Below are positions 26,703-38,176 of a stretch of 64,000 nt of DNA, piece after piece. Origin of the DNA: Chitinasiproducens palmae (GTDB lineage: Bacteria; Pseudomonadota; Gammaproteobacteria; Burkholderiales; Burkholderiaceae); assembly GCF_900095735.1 (NCBI RefSeq), contig NZ_FNLO01000016.1, positions 1 to 64,000 on the forward strand, in the 5' to 3' direction. The position numbers were made by a program, and so were the translations under genes. The notes beneath the pieces are model-generated. The model ran no database searches. It was not told where the DNA came from and saw nothing but the letters and a program-made list of their open reading frames with translations. Positions within the stretch are counted from its first letter, which is position 1. Each line of letters opens with the position of its first letter.

Positions 26703-28081
26703 CGCTGCTCTCCGGCGCTGGCGCCGTTGCGGTCGCCTTCGACCTGGTCCTCGAAATCGGCGTTGCGCGCCGGCATGCGGAACTCGGCGCTGCGGGCGTG
26801 CGCCTGCAGACCTTCCCCATAGGCCAGCTCGGCCGCGATCTCGCCGAGCGTCTCGGCGCCCGCACGGCTCACCTCGATGATGCTCGAACGCTTCGTGAAA
26901 TCGTAGACCCCAAGCGGCGACGAGAAACGCGCGGTGCGCGACGTCGGCAGCACGTGGTTCGGACCCGCGCAGTAGTCACCCAGGCTCTCGCTGGTGAAGC
27001 GGCCGAGGAAAATCGCACCGGCGTGGCGGATGCGGGCCGCCCACTGCTGCGGATCCTGCGTCGAGATCTCGAGATGCTCGGGCGCGATGTCGTTGGCGAT
27101 CCGGCACGCCTCCGCCAGGTCGCGGACCTTGATGAAAGCGCCACGCCCTTCGAGCGAGGCGCGAATCGTCGCGCTGCGCGGCATGTCGCCGAGCAAGGCA
27201 TTGGCGGCGGCTTCGACGCGGCCGATGAAGCCCTCATCCGGACACAGCAGGATCGACTGCGCGAGTTCGTCGTGTTCGGCTTGTGAGAACAGATCCATCG
27301 CGATCCAGTGCGGATCGGTCGTGCCGTCGCAGATCACGAGGATTTCCGACGGACCGGCGATCATGTCGATGCCGACCGTGCCGAAGACGCGGCGCTTCGC
27401 GCACGCCACGTAGGCGTTGCCCGGTCCGACGATCTTGTCGACGGCGGGGACGGTGGCCGTGCCGTAGGCGAGCGCGCCGACGGCCTGCGCGCCGCCGATC
27501 GCGAACACGCGATTGACGCCGGCCAGCGACGCCGCCGCCAGCACCAACGGGTTGCGCGCGCCGCCCGGGGTCGGCACCGTCATAATGATCTCGCTCACGC
27601 CCGCGACCTGCGCCGGAATCGCGTTCATCAGTACCGACGACGGATAGGCAGCCTTGCCGCCCGGCACGTACAGTCCGACGCGGTCCAGCGGCGTCACGCG
27701 CTGCCCGAGTACGGTGCCGTCCGCCTCCGCGTACTGCCAGCTGTGGCTGCCGCACTCGATCTTCTGTTTCTCGTGGAAAGCCCGCACGCGGCTGGCCGCC
27801 GCTTCGAGCGCGGCGCGCCGGGTCGGTTCCAGCCCCTCCAGCGCCGCATCGAGTTCCGTGCTTGAAATCTCGAGCGCCGCCATGTCGGCCGCGTCGATGC
27901 GGTCGAAGCGGCGCGTGTAGTCGAGCACTGCCGCGTCGCCGCGCTTGCGCACGTCGAGCAGAATGTCGGCGACGGCCGCATCGATCGCCCGGTCGTCCTC
28001 GGCTTCGAACGCGAGTACCGCGCGCAGCGACGCGGCGAAATCGGGCGCCGACGCATCCAGCTTGCGAATATTCAGTGGCAT
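26699..28081 (-). CDS. hisD: HisD, histidinol dehydrogenase
   Basis: A 460-residue zinc- and NAD-dependent enzyme oxidising histidinol to histidine. It shows [52 protein letters not shown], and [13 protein letters not shown] with zinc and catalytic histidines. The C-terminal tail (residues ~440-460) is variable. It starts 11 nt after hisG and overlaps hisC by 4 nt. Confidence 0.96.
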   Translation of the reverse strand: MPLNIRKLDASAPDFAASLRAVLAFEAEDDRAIDAAVADILLDVRKRGDAAVLDYTRRFDRIDAADMAALEISSTELDAALEGLEPTRRAALEAAASRVRAFHEKQKIECGSHSWQYAEADGTVLGQRVTPLDRVGLYVPGGKAAYPSSVLMNAIPAQVAGVSEIIMTVPTPGGARNPLVLAAASLAGVNRVFAIGGAQAVGALAYGTATVPAVDKIVGPGNAYVACAKRRVFGTVGIDMIAGPSEILVICDGTTDPHWIAMDLFSQAEHDELAQSILLCPDEGFIGRVEAAANALLGDMPRSATIRASLEGRGAFIKVRDLAEACRIANDIAPEHLEISTQDPQQWAARIRHAGAIFLGRFTSESLGDYCAGPNHVLPTSRTARFSSPLGVYDFTKRSSIIEVSRAGAETLGEIAAELAYGEGLQAHARSAEFRMPARNADFEDQVEGDRNGASAGEQR

Positions 28082-28092
28082 GACGCCTCCGT

Positions 28093-30125
<2,033 letters not shown>

Positions 30126-30135
30126 TTACCCGCTT

Positions 30136-30387
30136 TCAAGCGGACTTCTGCGCCTCCTGCCATTCGGCAGGCGTCAGGGTTTTCATGCTGAGCGCGTGGA
30201 TCTCCTCGCGCATGCGGTCGCCCAGCGCCCCATAGACCAATTGGTGACGGGCGATCGGGCGCTTGCCTTCGAAGGCCGCGCTGACGATGGTCGCGAAGAA
30301 ATGCTGGCCGTCGCCTTCCAGCTCGATGTGATCGCACGGCAAACCGGCGGCGATGTATTCCTTGATCTGTTCTGGGGTAGGCAGCAT
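30136..30387 (-). CDS. BolA/IbaG-family protein
   Basis: An 83-residue protein of the BolA family (IbaG/YrbA-like branch, by its position next to murA and the mla genes). It shows IKEYIAAGLPCDHIELEGDGQHFFATIVS, and AFEGKRPIARHQLVYGALGDRMREEIHALSMKT with the conserved RHQLVY. Such proteins bind Fe-S clusters with monothiol glutaredoxins. The start at 30387 (MLPTPEQIK) has GGAG 6 nt upstream; an upstream in-frame extension is repeat-derived and unlikely. Confidence 0.92.
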   Translation of the reverse strand: MLPTPEQIKEYIAAGLPCDHIELEGDGQHFFATIVSAAFEGKRPIARHQLVYGALGDRMREEIHALSMKTLTPAEWQEAQKSA

Positions 30388-30417
30388 GGCTGACTCCTGT
30401 ACGGCGGGACGTTGGGT

Positions 30418-30444
30418 ACGTTTTGGACGTTTTGGACGTTTCGG
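30418..30444. repeat. 9-bp tandem repeat upstream of the bolA-like gene
   Basis: Three consecutive units acgttttgg, acgttttgg, acgtttcgg, followed by a decayed fourth (gcgttcgg). They lie 31 nt upstream of the bolA-like start codon in the gap after the ABC permease gene. Confidence 0.85.
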
Positions 30445-30540
30445 GCGTTCGGACGGTGGTGACGCGGGCGCCGCGGCCAAGGCAGCCGCCTGAGGGCGGC
30501 GGCGGCCGGCGCCGCGCGCGACGACCGCGCCGCCGGCGGG

Positions 30541-31296
30541 TCAATGTCGCAGCTTGTAGCCGGTCGCCAGCATCCGTACGGCGATCGCGGCGAGGATCGT
30601 GAAAAAGGCCGCGACGATCGCCAGGCTGGTGGTCGGCGCCACGTCCGACACGCCGAAGAAGCCGTAGCGGAAGCCGTCGATCATGTAGAAGAACGGGTTG
30701 AAGTGCGACGCGGTACGCGCCAGCGGCGGCAGCGAATGCGTCGAATAGAATACGCCGGCCAGAAACGTCAGCGGCATGATCAGGAAGTTCTGGAAGGCCG
30801 CGAGCTGATCGAACTTCTCCGCCCAGATGCCGGCGATCAGGCCGAGCGTGCCGAGGATCGCCGAGCCGAGCAGCGCGAACAAAATGATGTAGAGCGGTGC
30901 CGCGAACGCGATCGGCACGAAGAACAGCGTGACGATGAAGACGCCGAGACCGACGACCAGCCCCCGCACCACCGAGGCGATCACGTACGCGCCGAACATC
31001 TCCCAATGCGCGAGCGGGGCCAGCAGCACGAACACCAGGTTGCCGGTGATCTTCGACTGGATCAGCGACGACGAGCTGTTCGCGAACGCATTCTGCAGCA
31101 CGCTCATCATGATCAGGCCCGGCACCAGGAAGCTGACGTAGCCGACGTTCTGGTAGACCCGGACCTGCGAGCCGAGCGCATGGCCGAAGATCGTCAGATA
31201 GAGCAGCGCGGTGATCACCGGCGCGCAGACCGTCTGGAACGCCACCTTCCAGAAGCGAAGCAGTTCCTTGTAAAGCAGTGTGCTGAAGCCGGTCAT
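30541..31296 (-). CDS. ABC-2-type transporter permease
   Basis: A 251-residue inner-membrane protein with six hydrophobic helices. TLLYKELLRFWKVAFQTV at the N-terminus and the ABC-2 signature around GLIAGIWAEKFDQLAAFQNFLIMPLTFLAGVFYS are typical of the NodJ/YadH-type exporters. It forms the membrane half of an exporter with the ATPase encoded just upstream. The ATG at 31296 overlaps the ATPase stop (ATGA). The substrate is unknown. The block is conserved between mla and murA in related genomes, so a housekeeping envelope role is possible but not shown. Confidence 0.88.
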   Translation of the reverse strand: MTGFSTLLYKELLRFWKVAFQTVCAPVITALLYLTIFGHALGSQVRVYQNVGYVSFLVPGLIMMSVLQNAFANSSSSLIQSKITGNLVFVLLAPLAHWEMFGAYVIASVVRGLVVGLGVFIVTLFFVPIAFAAPLYIILFALLGSAILGTLGLIAGIWAEKFDQLAAFQNFLIMPLTFLAGVFYSTHSLPPLARTASHFNPFFYMIDGFRYGFFGVSDVAPTTSLAIVAAFFTILAAIAVRMLATGYKLRH

Positions 31297-32249
31297 GCGC
31301 GCGCCCCGTTGATCTGTGGCTCGCTGGTCAATTGCAGGAATACGTCTTCCAGGTCGGCCTTCTTGATTTCGATGTCTTCCAGTCGACAACCCGCCTCGCG
31401 GCATTGCGCGAGGATCGGCTCGACATCGTCATAGCTGTTCAGACGAAGCGCATAGCGCGCGCTGCCGGAGACGGCGGCCGCCGCCGAGCCCGTCGTTTCC
31501 GCGCCGGTTCCGATCACGCGCGGCCGCAGGACGGCAGGCAGGTCGCCAGCTGCGAACGACAGGTTCAACTGCAGGCCGGCAAAGCGGCGCAGCAGGTCGC
31601 CCGTCTTTTCGAGCGACACGACTTCGCCTCGCCGCATCATCGCGATGCGGTTGCACAGCGCCTGCGCTTCTTCCAGGTAATGGGTGGTCAGGACAATCGT
31701 GTGCCCTTCGCGGTTCAGACGGGAGATGAAGCGCCACAGCGTCTGGCGCAGCTCGACATCCACGCCCGCGGTCGGTTCGTCGAGAACGATCACCGGCGGC
31801 CGGTGCACGAGGGCCTGCGCGATCAGCACGCGGCGCTTCATGCCGCCGGACAGTGCGCGCGTGTTCGCGCTCGCCTTGTCGGCAAGGCCGAGGTTTTCGA
31901 GGATTTCGTCGATCCAGTCGTCGTTGGCATTGAGGCCGTAATAGCCCGACTGGATACGCAAGGTCTCGCGGACGGTGAAGAACGGATCGAATACCAGTTC
32001 CTGCGGCACCACGCCGAGCATGCGGCGGGCGTTGCGGAAATCGGCGACCGTGTCGTGGCCGCGCACCGCGATGCGGCCTTCATCGGCGCGGGCCAGTCCG
32101 GCAAGAATGCTGATCAGCGTCGTCTTGCCGGCGCCGTTCGGGCCGAGCAGACCGAAGAATTCGCCTTCCTCGATCGTCAGCGAAATGCCCTTTAAGGCCT
32201 GCAGCGTACCGTAACGCTTTTTGACCTGACTGATTTCGATGGCGGACAT
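31293..32249 (-). CDS. ABC transporter ATP-binding protein (NodI/YadG type)
   Basis: A 318-residue ATPase. Walker A is GPNGAGKTT, the signature is LSGGMKRRVLIAQALVHRP, Walker B is VIVLDEPTAGVD, and the H-loop is TTHYLEEAQ. The C-terminal ~80 residues extend beyond the nucleotide-binding domain, as in ABC-2 exporter ATPases. The start at 32249 (MSAIEISQ) gives the usual N-terminal strand. It pairs with the permease by a 4-nt overlap. The next gene upstream, mlaB, ends 70 nt away. Confidence 0.92.
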   Translation of the reverse strand: MSAIEISQVKKRYGTLQALKGISLTIEEGEFFGLLGPNGAGKTTLISILAGLARADEGRIAVRGHDTVADFRNARRMLGVVPQELVFDPFFTVRETLRIQSGYYGLNANDDWIDEILENLGLADKASANTRALSGGMKRRVLIAQALVHRPPVIVLDEPTAGVDVELRQTLWRFISRLNREGHTIVLTTHYLEEAQALCNRIAMMRRGEVVSLEKTGDLLRRFAGLQLNLSFAAGDLPAVLRPRVIGTGAETTGSAAAAVSGSARYALRLNSYDDVEPILAQCREAGCRLEDIEIKKADLEDVFLQLTSEPQINGARA

Positions 32250-32319
32250 GGCAGCAGGCAGTGCTGGCGCGCAGCCGCGCGCCATTGGGAAGCCGCCGAT
32301 TATAGGCGATTTCGCGAAA

Positions 32320-32592
32320 TCAGCCGGCCGGCGCGAACAGCAGGTCGGCTACGCCGTAGGCGTGCGCGAGGCTCAGCAGGCCCGCCGGCGGGGCCACGAA
32401 GGTCAACGGCTGCGTGCGCGCGGCGGCCGCGCGGCGCCAACTCATCAGCACCGCCAGCGCGGCCGAGTCGTACTCGGCGAGCTGACCGAGGTGAAACGAC
32501 TCGTCACCGCTCGAAATGTGCGCCAGCCCGTCGGCCAGCGCCCCACGCACCGACGCGAACGTCAGCGTGTTGCCTACCTGATACATGGTCAA
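32320..32592 (-). CDS. mlaB: MlaB-like STAS-domain protein
   Basis: A 90-residue cytosolic STAS protein, the small regulatory subunit that binds MlaF in the MlaFEDB lipid transporter. STAS features are weak but visible (FHLGQLAEYDSAALAVLMSWRRAA, with DSAA as the conserved loop). The start ATG 32592 overlaps the mlaC stop by 4 nt. It is the last gene of the mla operon. The position is the strongest evidence. Confidence 0.85.
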   Translation of the reverse strand: MTMYQVGNTLTFASVRGALADGLAHISSGDESFHLGQLAEYDSAALAVLMSWRRAAAARTQPLTFVAPPAGLLSLAHAYGVADLLFAPAG

Positions 32593-33218
32593 CCGTTTCC
32601 GTTGGCCAGCTGCTGATTGCGCGTGGTCAGGAAGCGGATCAGACCATCGATGCCGTTCTGCTGGATCTGTTGCGCGAACTGCTGCTGGTACGCCTGGATC
32701 AGCCAGGCACCGAGAACATTGATGTCATAGACGCGCCAGCCCTGCGCCGTCTTCGTCAGACGATAGTCGAGTTCGACCGGCTGGCCATTGTTGTTGACCT
32801 GCGTGCGCACGACCGCGTCGCTCGCGCCATCCTGGCCGCGGAACGGCAGATACTGCACCGTCTGGTTGCGGATCTGCGCGATCGCGCCCGAATACGTGCG
32901 GATCAACAGCGTCTTGAACTGTTCGGTGACCTGCTGGCGCTGCGCCGGTGTCGCCTGGCGCCAGTAGCGGCCCATCGTCAGTTGCGTAGTGCGTTCGAAA
33001 TCCGTGTACGGCAGGATCTTCTGGTTGACGAGCTGCGTGATGCGGCCGATGTCGCCGGACTGAACGGAGGAATCCGACTTGGCCTCGTTCATGACTTCCG
33101 TCGTGACGGTCTTGATCAGCGCGTCCGGCTGGCTGCTGTCGACCGCCTGCGCGTACGCACCGACGCTGGTGAACGCCATCATGCACGCCAGCAATGGCGC
33201 CATCATCATCTTCTTCAT
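32589..33218 (-). CDS. mlaC: MlaC, periplasmic phospholipid-binding protein
   Basis: A 209-residue exported protein with a signal peptide ending GAYAQA. It shuttles phospholipids between the outer-membrane MlaA complex and inner-membrane MlaFEDB. It shows PYTDFERTTQLTMGRYWRQATPAQRQ, FRGQDGASDAVVRTQV, and VYDINVLGAWLIQAYQQQFAQQIQQNG, all typical. It is separated from mlaA by 399 nt, unlike the otherwise tight spacing of the operon. Confidence 0.94.
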   Translation of the reverse strand: MKKMMMAPLLACMMAFTSVGAYAQAVDSSQPDALIKTVTTEVMNEAKSDSSVQSGDIGRITQLVNQKILPYTDFERTTQLTMGRYWRQATPAQRQQVTEQFKTLLIRTYSGAIAQIRNQTVQYLPFRGQDGASDAVVRTQVNNNGQPVELDYRLTKTAQGWRVYDINVLGAWLIQAYQQQFAQQIQQNGIDGLIRFLTTRNQQLANGNG

Positions 33219-33617
33219 TTAAACAATCCTCTGCTCTGGGGCAATGGGGAACGGTGAGCACGAATCGCGCCCGCTCCTCCTTTCTAATTGACCGGCGTTC
33301 TACGATGAAGCGCCGGCTTGCCGGCCGATGCAGCGCGACCGCGGCTTGCCGGTCGGCAACCTTCCGCCACCATCGCCAACCTTCCGCAACGATGGGACCC
33401 GCCGGCGGCACCGGTCGGCGCGAAGGCCACGCCGATGCGGCACATGGTGCGGAGGACAGGCCGGCCCGATGGCTTGCATGCCGCCTTAACGTAACGCAAC
33501 GCAGCGCAACGCATGGTTGCGGCGACCCGGCGTCGGCGCAGCGTGGCAACGCTTGGCCGTCGCCAGGTCGCCAGACCAGCCGCGGACGCCCGATTCAGGC
33601 GCCCGGCCGCTCATCGT
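33219..33617. other. gap inside the mla operon, no gene supported
   Basis: 399 nt between mlaA and mlaC. Open frames are short and Arg/Ala-rich with no family match. Short repeated strings occur (gtaacgcaacgcagcgcaacgc near 33490). A secondary mlaC promoter could lie here, but I see no well-spaced -35/-10 pair. Confidence 0.4.
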
Positions 33618-34454
33618 TCAACGCGCGGGAGCGGCGTTGCCCGGCGGCGAGTTCGTGATCGCGTCCGCGCCGCCCACCCCCGCGCCGCCACCGACCGGTG
33701 CCGGCGTCGTGCCGGTCGCCGGGGCGGCCGCGTCACCGTCGGCCTCCGGATCGTCGTAGTTCGGCAGTTCCGCGTTCGGTCCCTTGATCAGGTACTGGCG
33801 ACGTTGCAGGTAGGCGTCACGCAGGAACGAATACTTGTCGAGCGCGGCGTCGGACAGCAGGTCCGTCGTATCCAGCAGCGAAGCGCGCAGGCTGACGATG
33901 TGCACGCCCGTGAGCGTCGCCTTGATCGGCCAGGAATCGATGTACGAGGTCGGCGTCGCGTACCAGTCCGGGTACAGGGCCACCGCGTCGCGGACGGTGC
34001 TCGGGCCGAGCAGCGGCAGCATCAGATAGGGGCCCGGCGGCACGCCGTAGTGTCCCAGCGTGGTACCGAAGTCCGCCTGATGCTTCGGCAACTTGGCCAG
34101 CGTCGCGACGTCGAACAGGCCGCCGACGCCGAACACCGTGTTGATGACCACGCGCATTAGGCTTTCGGCGCCCGCGGCGATGTCGCCCTGCAGGAACTTG
34201 TTGGCCGCGACCGGCACGTCGCCAATATTCGAGAAGACATTCGAGACGCTGGTCCGCACCGGCTGCGGCAAGGCCCACACGTAGGCCTTTGCGACCGGGC
34301 GCAATACCGCCTTGTCGACCCCTTCGTTGAACGCGAACACGCCCCGGTTGAAGCCTTCGAACGGGTCGGCCGGGCTCGGCGCGCGCACCGTCGTGCATCC
34401 CGCGACAACGGCGAGCGATGCCGTGGCGATCGTGAGCCGCAAAGTATTGTTCAT
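33618..34454 (-). CDS. mlaA: MlaA/VacJ, outer-membrane lipoprotein
   Basis: A 278-residue lipoprotein with lipobox LAVVAGC (Cys20). It extracts mislocalised phospholipids from the outer membrane. MlaA features are DPFEGFNRGVFAFNEGVDKAVLRPVAKAY, FLQGDIAAGAESLMRVVINTVFGVGGLFDVA, QADFGTTLGHYGVPPGPYLMLPLLGPSTVRD, and LRASLLDTTDLL. The C-terminal ~45 residues are a low-complexity Ala/Gly/Pro tail. Inclusion of mlaA inside the mla operon is usual for betaproteobacteria and differs from E. coli. Confidence 0.95.
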   Translation of the reverse strand: MNNTLRLTIATASLAVVAGCTTVRAPSPADPFEGFNRGVFAFNEGVDKAVLRPVAKAYVWALPQPVRTSVSNVFSNIGDVPVAANKFLQGDIAAGAESLMRVVINTVFGVGGLFDVATLAKLPKHQADFGTTLGHYGVPPGPYLMLPLLGPSTVRDAVALYPDWYATPTSYIDSWPIKATLTGVHIVSLRASLLDTTDLLSDAALDKYSFLRDAYLQRRQYLIKGPNAELPNYDDPEADGDAAAPATGTTPAPVGGGAGVGGADAITNSPPGNAAPAR

Positions 34455-34467
34455 TGTTTTTTCCGTG

Positions 34468-35058
34468 TCAGGGTGTCGGCGCCGATGCGCCGGCCGTACC
34501 GCTTGCTGCACCGGCGAGGGCGGGGTTGGCGGCCGGCGCCGCCGGCGTGGCCGCGGCACCTGTGCCCGCGCCCGCAGCGGACGCGCCGTTGTTGGCGGCG
34601 CCCATGTCCGCCGCCTTGCCATACAGGAACTGCCCGATCAGATTCTCCAGCACCAGCGCCGACTGCGTCATCGTGATCGTGTCGCCGTTGGCCAGCATCT
34701 TGTCGTCACCGCCCGGCTCCAGCCCGATGTACTGCTCGCCGAGCAGGCCCGACGTCTGGATCTTCGCCGACGAGTCCTTCGGGAACTGGAACTGCTTGTC
34801 GATCGAGACGGTGACCAGCGCCTGATACGCGTTGTCGTCGAAGCCGACCGAGGTGACGCGCCCAACCACCACGCCCGCGCTCTTGACCGGCGCGCGCGCC
34901 TTCAGCCCGCCGACGTTGTCGAAGCGCATCTTCACCGCGTATGTCGGCTGGAAGCTGAGGCCGCTCATGTTGCCAACCTTGAGCGCCAGGAACAGCAGCG
35001 CCGCAAAGCCGATCAGCACAAACACGCCGACCAGAAAATCGAGGGAGTTCTTTTTCAT
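34468..35058 (-). CDS. mlaD: MlaD, MCE-domain phospholipid transport protein
   Basis: A 196-residue inner-membrane-anchored protein. The N-terminal helix (KKNSLDFLVGVFVLIGFAALLFLALKVG) is followed by an MCE domain (YAVKMRFDNVGGLKARAPVKSAGVVVGRV, LGEQYIGLEPGG). MlaD forms the hexameric ring above MlaE. The last ~45 residues are Ala/Gly-rich low complexity. It is separated by 13 nt from mlaA and by 103 nt from mlaE. Confidence 0.95.
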   Translation of the reverse strand: MKKNSLDFLVGVFVLIGFAALLFLALKVGNMSGLSFQPTYAVKMRFDNVGGLKARAPVKSAGVVVGRVTSVGFDDNAYQALVTVSIDKQFQFPKDSSAKIQTSGLLGEQYIGLEPGGDDKMLANGDTITMTQSALVLENLIGQFLYGKAADMGAANNGASAAGAGTGAAATPAAPAANPALAGAASGTAGASAPTP

Positions 35059-35161
35059 TTCGCTTCCTATTGCGAATCGTTTTCGCCACGAACGCGCTTC
35101 ATGTGGCGATCGTGCGTCATGGGTGCGCGCCCGCGTTGCAATCCCGCGTGCGCTTCAGCGT

Positions 35162-35932
35162 TCAATTACCGAACATCAGTGCTGTCATCAGGAAGTCCAG
35201 CCCGAGCACACCGAGCGACGCGTACACCACCGTGCGCGTGGTCGCCCGGGACACCCCTTCCGGCGTCGGCTTGGCTTCGTAGCCCTGATACAGCGCAATG
35301 AAGGTGACGGCCACGCCGAACACCACGCTCTTCAGCACGCCATTGCCGACATCCGCCAGCACGCTCACGCCACCCTGCATCTGCGACCAGAAACCGCCTG
35401 GATCCACGCCGATCAGCAGCACGCCGACGACGTAGCCGCCGAGCACGCCGACCGCGCTGAAGATGGCCGCCAACAACGGCATGGCGATGATGCCGGCCAG
35501 AAATCGCGGCGCGAGCACATAGCGCAGCGGATCGATCGCCATCATCTCCATCGCCGAGAGCTGTTCACCGGCCTTCATCAGACCGATCTCCGCCGTCAGC
35601 GACGTGCCCGCGCGGCCGGCAAACAGCAGAGCCGTGACCACCGGCCCCAGTTCCCGCACCAGCGACAGCGCGACCAGCATGCCGAGCGCCTGCTCGGAGC
35701 CATAGCGGACCAGCGTGTAATAGCCCTGCAGGCCGAGCACGAAGCCGACGAACAGGCCGGACACGGCGATGATCAGCAACGAATAGTTGCCGACGAAATT
35801 CAATTGCTTGATGACCAGGCGCGGGCGGGTGACCGCCGTGCCCAGCAGCAGCACGAGGCGCACGAACATCCGCGCGCCGTAGCCGAGCGCGCCAAGCGCA
35901 TCGACGGTCCAGCGACCGAGTGCGCTGATCAT
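35162..35932 (-). CDS. mlaE: MlaE, phospholipid transporter permease
   Basis: A 256-residue inner-membrane permease of the MlaFEDB complex. It shows the MlaE core [56 protein letters not shown] and the conserved [13 protein letters not shown]. The start ATG 35932 overlaps the mlaF stop by ATGA. It works with ATPase MlaF and ring protein MlaD in retrograde phospholipid transport. Confidence 0.95.
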
Positions 35933-36756
35933 GGCAGTCTCCTGTCGGCCGAAGCGGCGAGGCCGAAGTCGTCGGCCAGCGCCGCGCCAGGATAGTGGAA
36001 GCGGAACGGGCCATCCGGCGCGCCGTCGATGAACTGGCGGATCGCCGGGTCGCTGGTCTGGCGCAGCTCGTCGGGCGTGCCCTCGGCGGCGATGTGGCCG
36101 TTCGCGATGAAGTAGACGTAGTCGGCGATCGCAAACGATTCAGGCACGTCGTGCGTCACCAGGATCGTGGTCGCGCCGAGCGCCGCGTTCAGCGTGCGGA
36201 TCAGGTTGGCCGTGATGCCCAGCGAGATCGGATCCAGGCCCGCGAACGGTTCGTCGTACATCATCACCTGCGGGTCCAGTGCGATTGCCCGGGCCAGCGC
36301 CACGCGGCGCGCCATGCCGCCGGAAATCTCGGACGGCAACAGGTCGCGGGCGCCACGCAGCCCGACCGCGTTCAATTTCATCAGCACCAGGTCGCGCAAC
36401 ACCGGCTCCGGCAGGTCGGCGTGCTCGCGCAACGGGAAGGCGACGTTCTCGAACACGCTCAGGTCCGTGAACAGCGCGCCGAACTGGAACAGCATGCCCA
36501 TCCGACGCCGCACTTCATACAGACCCTTGCGGTCCAGCGTGCCGATGTCGCGGCCGTCGAAATCGATCGTGCCGGAGCGCGCCTTGACCAGGCCGCCGAT
36601 CAGGCGCAGCACCGTGGTCTTGCCGCAGCCGGAACCGCCCATCACCGCGACGACCTGCCCGCGCCGGAAGCGCATATTGAGCCCGGAGAGCACCAGACGC
36701 TCGGCATAACCGAAATCGACGTCTCGTAATTCGAGCAGGGTATCTGGACTAGGCAC
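35929..36756 (-). CDS. mlaF: MlaF, phospholipid transporter ATPase
   Basis: A 275-residue ABC ATPase. Walker A is GGSGCGKTT, the signature is [19 protein letters not shown], Walker B is [13 protein letters not shown], and the switch His is in VTHDVPE. The MlaF-type N-terminus is [17 protein letters not shown]. It is the first gene of mlaFEDACB and is preceded by a good sigma-70-like promoter 135-164 nt upstream. Confidence 0.95.
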   Translation of the reverse strand: MPSPDTLLELRDVDFGYAERLVLSGLNMRFRRGQVVAVMGGSGCGKTTVLRLIGGLVKARSGTIDFDGRDIGTLDRKGLYEVRRRMGMLFQFGALFTDLSVFENVAFPLREHADLPEPVLRDLVLMKLNAVGLRGARDLLPSEISGGMARRVALARAIALDPQVMMYDEPFAGLDPISLGITANLIRTLNAALGATTILVTHDVPESFAIADYVYFIANGHIAAEGTPDELRQTSDPAIRQFIDGAPDGPFRFHYPGAALADDFGLAASADRRLP

Positions 36757-37114
36757 GGTTCATTGGAGACCGAATCGAGGTCGCGAGCGGCATCGGCGGG
36801 GACGCATGAACGCGGCTGGCGCCGCGCGAACCCGAATGAATGCAGCCCTTACGAGGACGATTCCCGGTGATGAGGGGTAAGCAACCGGGGATTATAAAGG
36901 GGTTTGCTTTCACGCGTTAAAGTCGGCCGTACGCGCTGCTTGGCGCGGATGGCGACCGATATCGCGCGTTGGCGGTCGAACGGCGGCGGAAGCCGCTGGC
37001 CCCGAGACACTGATCCGCAGACGACCGGGCGAGACCGGCGACGGGCAGCGCGCCGGCCGCCATGGCGCAGCCGCGCGCCGCCGGTCCGAAGACATCCAAG
37101 CGCTTCGGCGGACG
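36757..37114. other. intergenic, mlaF leader and thiE 3' side
   Basis: 358 nt between the mlaF start and the thiE stop. It contains the mla promoter (36891-36920). No gene is supported and no thiE terminator with a T tract is visible. Confidence 0.45.
36891..36920 (-). promoter_or_regulatory. putative sigma-70 promoter of the mla operon
   Basis: On the minus strand TTAACG (36920-36915, 4 of 6 to the -35 consensus) is followed after 18 nt by a perfect TATAAT (36896-36891). Transcription would start near 36884, leaving a leader of ~125 nt before mlaF. Confidence 0.55.
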
Positions 37115-38176
37115 TCAGAGCGCGTCGAACGCCTCCTGCAACTGCGCCACGGCCGCCGCGGTATCGGCTGGCGCGGTCACCGCGCGCACCACGGCGGCGC
37201 CGCCAACCCCGGTCAACAGAATGCTGGGCAGCGCGACCCGATCGATGCCGCCGATCGCCACGGTCGGGTAGCGTCCCGCCACGGTGTCGACGTAACGTCC
37301 CAGCCGCGTCAACCCTACCGGGGGCGTCGCGACAACCTTGGTCGGGGTCGCGAAGATCGAGCCGATCGCGAGATAGCTGGGGCGGAAGTGGTCGGCCACC
37401 TTCATCTCGTAGAAGCCATGCGTCGACAGGCCCAGCCGCAGACCGGCGGAGGCGATCATCCCGAGGTCGGCGGTGAGCAGGTCTTCCTGGCCCAGGTGCA
37501 CGCCGTAGGCGCCGGCGTCGATGGCCTCGCGCCAGTGGTCGTTGATGTAGACGTGCGCGCCATGCCGCGCACCGGCGGCCACGGCCGCATCGATCTCGCC
37601 GCGCAGCGCATCGGCGTTGACCGGCGCCTTGATGCGCAATTGCAAGGTCTTGACGCCAAGGGCCGCCAGGCGGTCGATCCATTCGGCGTTCGGCACCACC
37701 GGATACAGGCCGAGCTTCTCCGGACAGCCCGGGAACGACGCGGCGAAGGTCGGCAGGCCGTCGATCCGCGGCAGTGCGTCGAGCGACAGCGGCCAGCCAG
37801 CGCCGCGCTCGCCGCTGAGCGCCGCGCACAGTGCATCCTGCGGCTCGAAGTCGCAGTCGAGATAGGCGACGAACGCCGCCAGCCAATCGGCCGGGCGCTC
37901 GCCCGCGAACCGGTAGCGTGCCTCGCCCAGCGTCAGCGCGGTCACGCCTTCGTCGATCGCGAGCGCGGCGCCCGCCGGCTCGCTCAACACGAGCGCGCCG
38001 AGCGCGATGTCATGCGGGCCGGCGACCAACGCAGGTTCGGCGCACACGCGCCAGCGCGGCGCGTCGGGCTGCGGCACCGGCCACACGCCGAGTTGCTCGC
38101 GCAATGCGCGCGCCGCCTCGCGCAGACCGGTATCGTCCACGCCGACGATGCGCTCGTCGAGCTTCATGCGATTCAT
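37115..38176 (-). CDS. thiE: ThiE, thiamine-phosphate synthase with N-terminal extension
   Basis: A 353-residue protein. The C-terminal ~200 residues are a standard ThiE TIM barrel joining HMP-PP and HET-P (LGLYPVVPNAEWIDRLAALGVKTLQLR, HVYINDHWREAIDAGAYGVHLGQEDL, LGLSTHGFYE, AIGSIFATPTK, IGGI). About 150 residues precede it (ALVLSEPAGAALAIDEGVTALTLGEARYRF and onwards) and are not part of the ThiE fold. A similar extension is seen in other Burkholderiaceae ThiE proteins, function unknown. ATG 38176 overlaps the thiG stop (ATGA). It is the last gene of the riboswitch-controlled thiOSGE operon. Confidence 0.92.
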   Translation of the reverse strand: MNRMKLDERIVGVDDTGLREAARALREQLGVWPVPQPDAPRWRVCAEPALVAGPHDIALGALVLSEPAGAALAIDEGVTALTLGEARYRFAGERPADWLAAFVAYLDCDFEPQDALCAALSGERGAGWPLSLDALPRIDGLPTFAASFPGCPEKLGLYPVVPNAEWIDRLAALGVKTLQLRIKAPVNADALRGEIDAAVAAGARHGAHVYINDHWREAIDAGAYGVHLGQEDLLTADLGMIASAGLRLGLSTHGFYEMKVADHFRPSYLAIGSIFATPTKVVATPPVGLTRLGRYVDTVAGRYPTVAIGGIDRVALPSILLTGVGGAAVVRAVTAPADTAAAVAQLQEAFDAL

